DNA of 64,000 nt from contig CM072341.1 in the NCBI GenBank assembly GCA_036874045.1, positions 9,994,501 through 10,058,500 on the forward strand. Direction: 5' to 3'. Below are positions 58,300 through 64,000 of the stretch, one piece after another. The notes under the pieces were generated by a model. It saw nothing but the letters and a program-made list of their open reading frames with translations. It made no database searches and was not told the origin of the DNA. Position 1 is the first letter of the stretch, and every line of letters starts with the position of its first letter. A program made the position numbers and the translations under genes. This stretch comes from Cymodocea nodosa. Its lineage: Eukaryota; Streptophyta; Magnoliopsida; Alismatales; Cymodoceaceae.

Positions 58300-59942
58300 T
58301 ATTGAGTATTTTGTTTTGATGATATGTGATAAATGAAAGTAATCATATTTTCTCAATTACTATTGCTTGTGAAAAGAAATTAAAATCATCAATTAATACA
58401 GAAAAAGCTTACTACTATAAATACTTGTCTGTATTGGATCTGAAATTATACTAAGTTAATAATTAGTCATTTCATTGCATTAATTTCTCATTTAACTAAA
58501 CGTTAAGTTAACGTGTGTTTTATTGAAAAGCATGATATGTTTTAAAGTTATATCTTCTATATCATGAATAGTGCACGTTTAGACAACTCGTTAAGTTAAA
58601 GTTTTTTTCGTATAGAGATCACGTGAGAACTCGTTAAGTTAGAGGATTAAAGGTTAAAATAGGTCACGTGAGAACTCGTTAAATTAATGAGTAAAATAAG
58701 AGACGAACTCGTTAAGTTAGTGTTATACACGTGGTGAAATTATAAGTTACGAATGTTATATTGTATCATGTGAGGTGCATATGTTTAACTCGTTAAGTTA
58801 ACATAACTAAACGCATTGAGTTGCTATATTGAACACTAAGGCAACGTGTTAGGTTAGCGTTATAAACTTAAGTTGTTATTTTTGCATGTGGTAAAATTCT
58901 TATTATAAAAACATTTGTATATTACTAGTTCGTTGAGTTATCATAACACAACGAAGATGGTTCGTTGAGTTATCCATAACACCATAGACTTAGTTCGTTG
59001 AGTTAGCTACAGTACTAGTCACGTGAATTGGCACATTAGGAACTCATTAAGTTAAAAACGTTAAGTTATATATATACTTATGTTACTCGTTTAGTTAACA
59101 TTAAAGTAACGACTTCTTATTACACTGATAAAAAGTTTTAGACGAGAAAGTTTATTTTGCAGGAAATTTTTCAGAGATCCAGAACTGATGATTAAAGAAA
59201 ATTCGAAATGTAAACATGGGTCAAAACGTGTGTATTTCGATGAAGGAAAAAGAAAAGACGTGAAGAAGTGGAAAACTGATAGTGGTTAAATGTGGAGGAT
59301 ATGCATGAAATGTAGATGCAGTATAAAAGGCATAGAATTCTCGTTGATCAAACCATCCTTGCACACAAAACAAAAAATCTTTTCAAGGATCAAACTATCC
59401 CTACACATCCAACGAAAAATCTTTTCAAGGATCAAAGACACCATTCGGTGAAAATCTCTTAGATGGAAGAAAATTCAATGAAGTAGAAAATGTCAAATTT
59501 ATGTCGCTGAAGATTTGAAGTATCAGATGGAAAAAAATTCAGTGAAGCAAAAAAGGTAAGATTTACGTCACTAAAGATTTGAAGTATCAGAAGAAAGCAA
59601 ATTCACTGAAGCATAAAAAGACAAGATATTCGTCACTAAAGAATTGCTGAAGAAGAAAGAAGAAGAAGAAAGATCTCAAACAGGGAGAAATATTTTAAAT
59701 TCTGCAAATTAGTTTTCTCTGTTTGTAGTTATGAAATTGTTTAGATGATACATGGTATCGAGATATAATTGCATCTACAATTTCTGAGGAGAATTGAATT
59801 GCATATTGTAATTAAAACCTTGAATAAAAATGATTTTATGAAAACAATGTCTCGACTTTTTTTGAGTTTTAAGTTTCAATTATATTTGAAAATGTTGAAA
59901 AACACAATTCACCCCCCTCTTATGTAGTCATACGATCCTACA
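58300..59942 (+). mobile_element. 5' LTR of Copia-C
   Basis: 1643 bp, ends CCTACA. CGTTRAGTTA array about 58500-59080; TATAAAAG 59322-59329; repeated TTCAGTGAAG...GTCACTGAAG-type units about 59455-59650. Confidence 0.92.
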
Positions 59943-59944
59943 AG

Positions 59945-59956
59945 TGGTATCAGAGC
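59945..59956 (+). other. Primer binding site of Copia-C (initiator Met tRNA)
   Basis: TGGTATCAGAGC, two bases after the LTR. Confidence 0.95.
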
Positions 59957-60142
59957 TTTGTTAATAATCTTTGATATAAAATTGATACCAACTTATTAAA
60001 TATCATTGCTTATTTTGCCTTCCTTGTTTTTAAATAGACATTAATATTTGAGCATACGTTTAACTTTCTTGATTTAAGGCTCAAGTTGTGTTAAAGTTTT
60101 TAGACTGTTTAAAATCAAATATGTTGAAAAATCTAAGGTAAC

Positions 60143-63100
60143 ATGGCTACTGGAAATGGTAATTTTTTTTTATATGAAGACCAAAATCTTAATTGTTCTC
60201 CTTTATTTGATGGAATACATTTTGAATATTGGAAATATAGGATGATTGTTTTTCTTCAAAGTATAGATCATAAGTTGTGGTTCATGATTTCTAAACCATA
60301 TACTCTGTTAACTACCCCTTATAATACTTGGACAATTACTAAAAAAGAAAATGAAACTTTGAATGCTAAGGGCTTAAATATTCTATTTTGTGCATTGAGT
60401 TATGAACAGTTCAGTAAAGTATCAGCATATAAATCTGCTTATGAGGTGTGGCATGCATTAGAAGTTTCACATGAAGGTACTTCTCAAGTTAAAGAGACTA
60501 AAATAAACATGTTGATTCATAAGTATGAACTCTTTAAGATGCATGAAGACGAAAGTATTTCTGAGATATTTTCCAGATTCCTTGATATCATAAACTCTTT
60601 AAAATCTTAGGAAAGAATTTTGAACAGAAGGATTTGGTGAGGAAAATTCTCAGATCCCTAAGTTCTAAATGGTCTCAGAAAGTAACATCAATTGAGGAAT
60701 CACGAGATTTAAATGTTTATACCATGAATGAACTTATAGAAAACTTAACAGCTTATGAAGTTCAATTAAATGAATCACTTAGTCACAACAAACTAAAAAT
60801 GAAGAAAGAAATAGCTTTCAAAATTAATTCTGATTCTGATATATCTACTAATTCTGACGAGGATTTGATTTTGCTAACTGGGAAATTCAAGAGAGCATGG
60901 AAAGCTAGGAAACAGCAAAGGAACAAAAATAACAAACCCTCAACGTCAAAATCATTGAATGACAAGAATTCTGCATCTAGAAAGTATGTATGTTACAACT
61001 GTAAGAAACCTAGACATCTTTCTCTAGATTGTCCTATAACGAAAAATGAAAAGCAAAGTAGGACAAATTAGAAGAAGACGGCTTAGAAAACTTAGAAAAA
61101 GTTTTACAAGAAAAAGGCTTTGAAGGTCACTTGGGATGACATGTCTGAAAAGTCTGAATCTAAGAAATCATCATCAAAATCTTCACATTCAGAAGGAGAA
61201 CAAGAGTTAAAAGATGTTGCTCATGTGTGCTTCATGGAAGATGAGTCTGAGGTAATATCTGATCCTGAAAGTTATTCAGATTTTAACTTTGATGAATTAT
61301 TATGTGCTTATTATGCATTATTACAAAAACTTAAAGTTTGTAAACTGGAAAATAGGAATATTAGAAACTCTTTATCTATTGTGGAAGAAGAAAATTGTTT
61401 CCTGTCTACTACTTTAGAAAAGTTTAAATGTGATAATGAAAATCATGCCAGCGATTTGCATAAATTTAGATTTAATGAATGTGTCCTGCATGAACAAATA
61501 CAGAATACAAATGCTGAAAAATTAAAGATAGAATCTGAAAAAGAAATGTTGAGAAACAATATAAATGAATTTGAATTAGAGATAGATAAATTAAAACTGA
61601 GAGAGCTAGATTTAAATTCTATCATTGAGAAATGGAATTTAAGTCAAACTAAGTTAGACAAACTAATTAGTACCCCTGCGGTGTCTTATAAATTTGGCTT
61701 AGGATTTGATTAGCCTGAATCTCAAGCCAATAAAAGATTTATTAGTTGTAGTTCAAGTAAATCTAAGACTAAAATTCCTTTTATCATGAAACAAGGTAAT
61801 AAATACGTAGAAGTAGGTAATTCAAGGGATGAATCATGCAATAATAGTATAAATCAATGTGATTTGTTTGAAGGTACTTCTAACATGACTATTAATGTTT
61901 CTAAAAATCTTGTTTCTTGTTCTGGAAATTCATTTTCTAATGTTTCTAAAATTTCAGACAATTGTAGTAAATTGAAAAATCAGAAACCCGAATATGTAAT
62001 TCAAAACACTAGTATTAGACCAATTACTCATTCTGCATGTGATGAATCTGAAAATTCTTGTGTAGGAAAAGATTTTGTATGTACTGAAAATTCAAATACA
62101 AGTATAAAATCTTGGTATGAACTTACTGAAATGTATGAGCATGACCAAGATAAATTAACATCTGATAAAAATCAATTTGGTCTTGGTCACACTTCATTTG
62201 AAAACAAAAAGAATGATTAAAAGAGCAATAATGCTATAAGTATGGTACTAATGATAAGTCTATAGTGCTTACAACTAATAACAATATAAATGATAATGTT
62301 AAACTATTTTTAAACAAAAAGAAGAAATATGCGTTCAATGAACTTGGTCCTCAACAACATTGGGTACCAAGAAAAAGTTTTTCTTAATTTATTTTGTAGG
62401 AGGAAACAACATCAAAATGGATCTTGGACAGTGGAGCGTCAAGTCACATGACACAACAGAAAAGTCTACTACAAAATTTTACAAATACCATGAAAGGAAG
62501 TGTAACATTTGGAAACAAAAGCAAAGATAAAATCATAGGTATGAGCAATGTTCAAATAATTCCAACTTGTGTTATTTCGAATGTACTATATGTAGAAAAC
62601 CTAGGATTTAATTTGCTGAGTGTCATAAAACTAACTGAAAATGGATATTATATAGTGTTTGAAGATAATGTATGCAAAATTATTGATAAAAATACAAATG
62701 AAATTAAGTTTATTGCTAAAAGAAAAGGTTCTGTATGTATTTTATCTTTACCTTCTGGTGTAGTTGATTTAAATTCATGTTTGCTAGCTGAAACTAGTGA
62801 TGCATATCTGTGGCATAGAAGGATTGGGCATATAAATATGAAACTATTACATAAACTATCTAGAAAACATTTAGTGAGAGGTTTACCACAGATTAAATAC
62901 TCAAAGTACTTTATGTGTGATGCATGTGACTTAAGTAAACTTCATAAAAACTCTTTTAAATCCAAAACTGATATTTCAAGCAAGAGAGTCTTAGAACTTA
63001 TACATATGGATCTATTTAGACCAACAAGAATCATGAGTCTTGGTGGTAAATGGTATGTATTTGTTTTAGTAGATGACATCTCTAGATACACTTGGGTATA

Positions 63101-63610
63101 TTTTCTAACATCTAAGACAGAAGTTTTTGAAAAGTTTAAAATATTTTGCAATTTTGTTCAAAATGAAAAAATGTCTCTATTCAAAAAATTAGGAGTGATC
63201 ATGGAACTGAATTTGATAATGATCAAATGGATAATTATTGTAGAGCATGGCATTGGTCACAAATTTTCTTTTTCAAGAGCACCGTCTCAAAATGGTAATG
63301 TTGAGAGAAAGAATAGATCACTTCAAGAAATGGCTAAAACTATGTCGAATGAACATAAGTTACCTCAAAATCTTTGGGCTGAAACAGTAAATACAGCTTG
63401 TTATGTTATTAACAGAAGTCATTTAAGACCTCGTGTTAATAAAACTCCTTTTGAAATTATGTTTAATAGGGTTCCAAAAATTTCCTATATGAAACCATTT
63501 GACTACAAGTGTTTTATTCTTAATACTAAGGATAGAAGGGATAAATTTCAGCCCAAAGCAGATGAAGAAATTTTTGTAGGTTACTCTATTAGAAGTAAAG
63601 CCTATAGAGT
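60143..63610 (+). pseudogene. pol: Gag-protease-integrase of Copia-C with candidate intron
   Basis: Start ATG 60143. Gag: FEYWKYRM, LQSIDHKLWFMI, VWHALEVSHEGTSQVKE; a one-base deletion near 60607 shifts the frame. CCHC knuckle CYNCKKPRHLSLDC (about 60990), then TAG codons at 61069 and 61084 where Copia-A has CAG. KVTWDDMSEKSES opens the acidic linker; from 61252 the candidate intron encodes FDELLCAYYALLQKLK and a long coiled coil. Pol resumes at 62400: protease DSGASSHMT, WHRRIGHI, integrase first Asp HMDLFRP. A one-base deletion near 63170 and a two-base deletion near 63245 put the second-Asp region out of frame for about 70 nt, then the frame returns with PSQNGNVERKNRS (Glu) and GYSIRSKAYRV, where the LTR cuts it at 63611. 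Confidence 0.9.
61252..62399 (+). other. Candidate spliced intron in Copia-C gag-pol
   Basis: Starts GAG|GTAATA and ends TTTATTTTGTAG|GAGG, phase 0 on both sides, with a CTTAAT branch-like string 14 nt before the end. Copia-A reads straight from ...GAGTCTGAG into GAGGAAACAAC, lacking exactly this 1148-bp segment. The segment is largely open, encoding a coiled-coil extension of Gag, and ends with TAA (62385) and TAG (62397) in the pol frame. A deletion through the shared AGG at both borders is the alternative explanation. Confidence 0.65.
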
Positions 63611-64000
63611 TGTTTAGAATGAAAAAGTGCATATTATTAACGGTTAAATGATGGTTAATTGCATAATATTTAGCTTATCATATGAGAATTAAGCCATTAT
63701 GTTATAATTGCACTGTTATATGCTTTAATTGAAGAATCTGCTTAATTTTGGGGAATTAATGTTAATTTAGTACATTTATGAACTATCGGTAAATTGCAGG
63801 CTGTGAATTTCTTAAGTATCCGAAAATGCATCTGAGCATCGGATAGTTATACCTGTAACTCTCTGGAATGTTATTTTATGTTTAAACTGCTGCTGACACG
63901 TGTTGAGAGCTGGTAGATTTACTTACGTTATAACTTGTTAAGTTAGTATAACTGCATGCGTTGAGTTACATGAAAATACACTAAGGCAACGCGTTAGGTT
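63611..64000 (+). mobile_element. Start of an LTR-G2-type LTR inserted in Copia-C
   Basis: TGTTTAGAATGAAAAAGTGC at 63611 begins a sequence parallel to 41989 onward. CGGATAGTTA, CGTTGAGTTA and ACACGTGT motifs are visible. Continues beyond the window; the upstream TSD copy would be AGAGT. Confidence 0.8.

Larger units (their letters stand above)
58300..63610 (+). mobile_element. Copia-C, SIRE-type Ty1/copia element, 3' part cut off
   Basis: 5' LTR 58300-59942 (start TG changed to TA), PBS 59945-59956, gag-pol 60143-63610. Interrupted at 63611 by an LTR starting TGTTTAGAATG. RT, RNase H, accessory ORF and 3' LTR are not in the window. Retains the 1148-bp segment absent in Copia-A. Confidence 0.92.

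Overview
This is a flowering-plant nuclear window built entirely from LTR retrotransposons; I see no host gene, rRNA, tRNA or CRISPR. The evidence is SIRE/Maximus-type Ty1/copia elements with an initiator-Met tRNA primer site (TGGTATCAGAGC), Athila-type Ty3/gypsy elements with an Asp-tRNA primer site (TCCCCGGCAACGGCGCCA), 5-bp target duplications and nested insertions. The species cannot be told. Names used here are my own: Copia-A/B/C, Gypsy-1/2/3, and the repeat families LTR-S (Copia), LTR-E (probably Copia), LTR-G2 (LTR of Gypsy-2). Layout: 1-1163 is an LTR-S copy on the minus strand, inserted in the gag of Gypsy-2. Gypsy-2 (minus) runs from about 39095 leftwards past the window edge: LTR 36777-39095, PBS 36752-36769, pol 36604-29979, dyad-rich spacer 29978-29345, accessory ORF 5158-2914, gag 1943-1164. 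Gypsy-1 (minus, 5220-29344, TSD ATGCC) is inserted in that spacer. Copia-A (plus, 12011-22139, TSD GAGAT) is inserted in the integrase of Gypsy-1. A solo LTR-E (33538-35533, TSD CTACT) lies in Gypsy-2 pol. 39096-48505 is a patchwork of LTR-G2, LTR-E, LTR-S and the 3' end of Gypsy-3. 48506-54738 is Copia-B (minus), truncated at an LTR-E copy. 56276-57345 holds a further accessory ORF. Copia-C (plus) starts at 58300 and is cut at 63611 by another LTR-G2-type LTR. All coding regions are broken by nonsense codons, frameshifts or insertions. Main points: (1) in both Gypsy-1 and Gypsy-2 gag lies 3' of integrase, and in Gypsy-1 the orientation is fixed by PBS, PPT and TSD; (2) a Copia segment with GT...AG ends (61252-62399) is precisely absent from sister Copia-A, suggesting a spliced intron that could switch between Gag and Gag-Pol; (3) the same accessory ORF, with a plant-transposon-protein-like domain, occurs downstream of pol in both Copia and Gypsy elements; (4) LTR-E carries arrays of hairpins with a constant 8-nt loop and covarying perfect stems; (5) several families carry arrays of short dyads (AGTTA/TAACT core, CGTTRAGTTA with CACGTG, CGGTTnAACCG), some just upstream of TATA-like boxes before the downstream ORFs.
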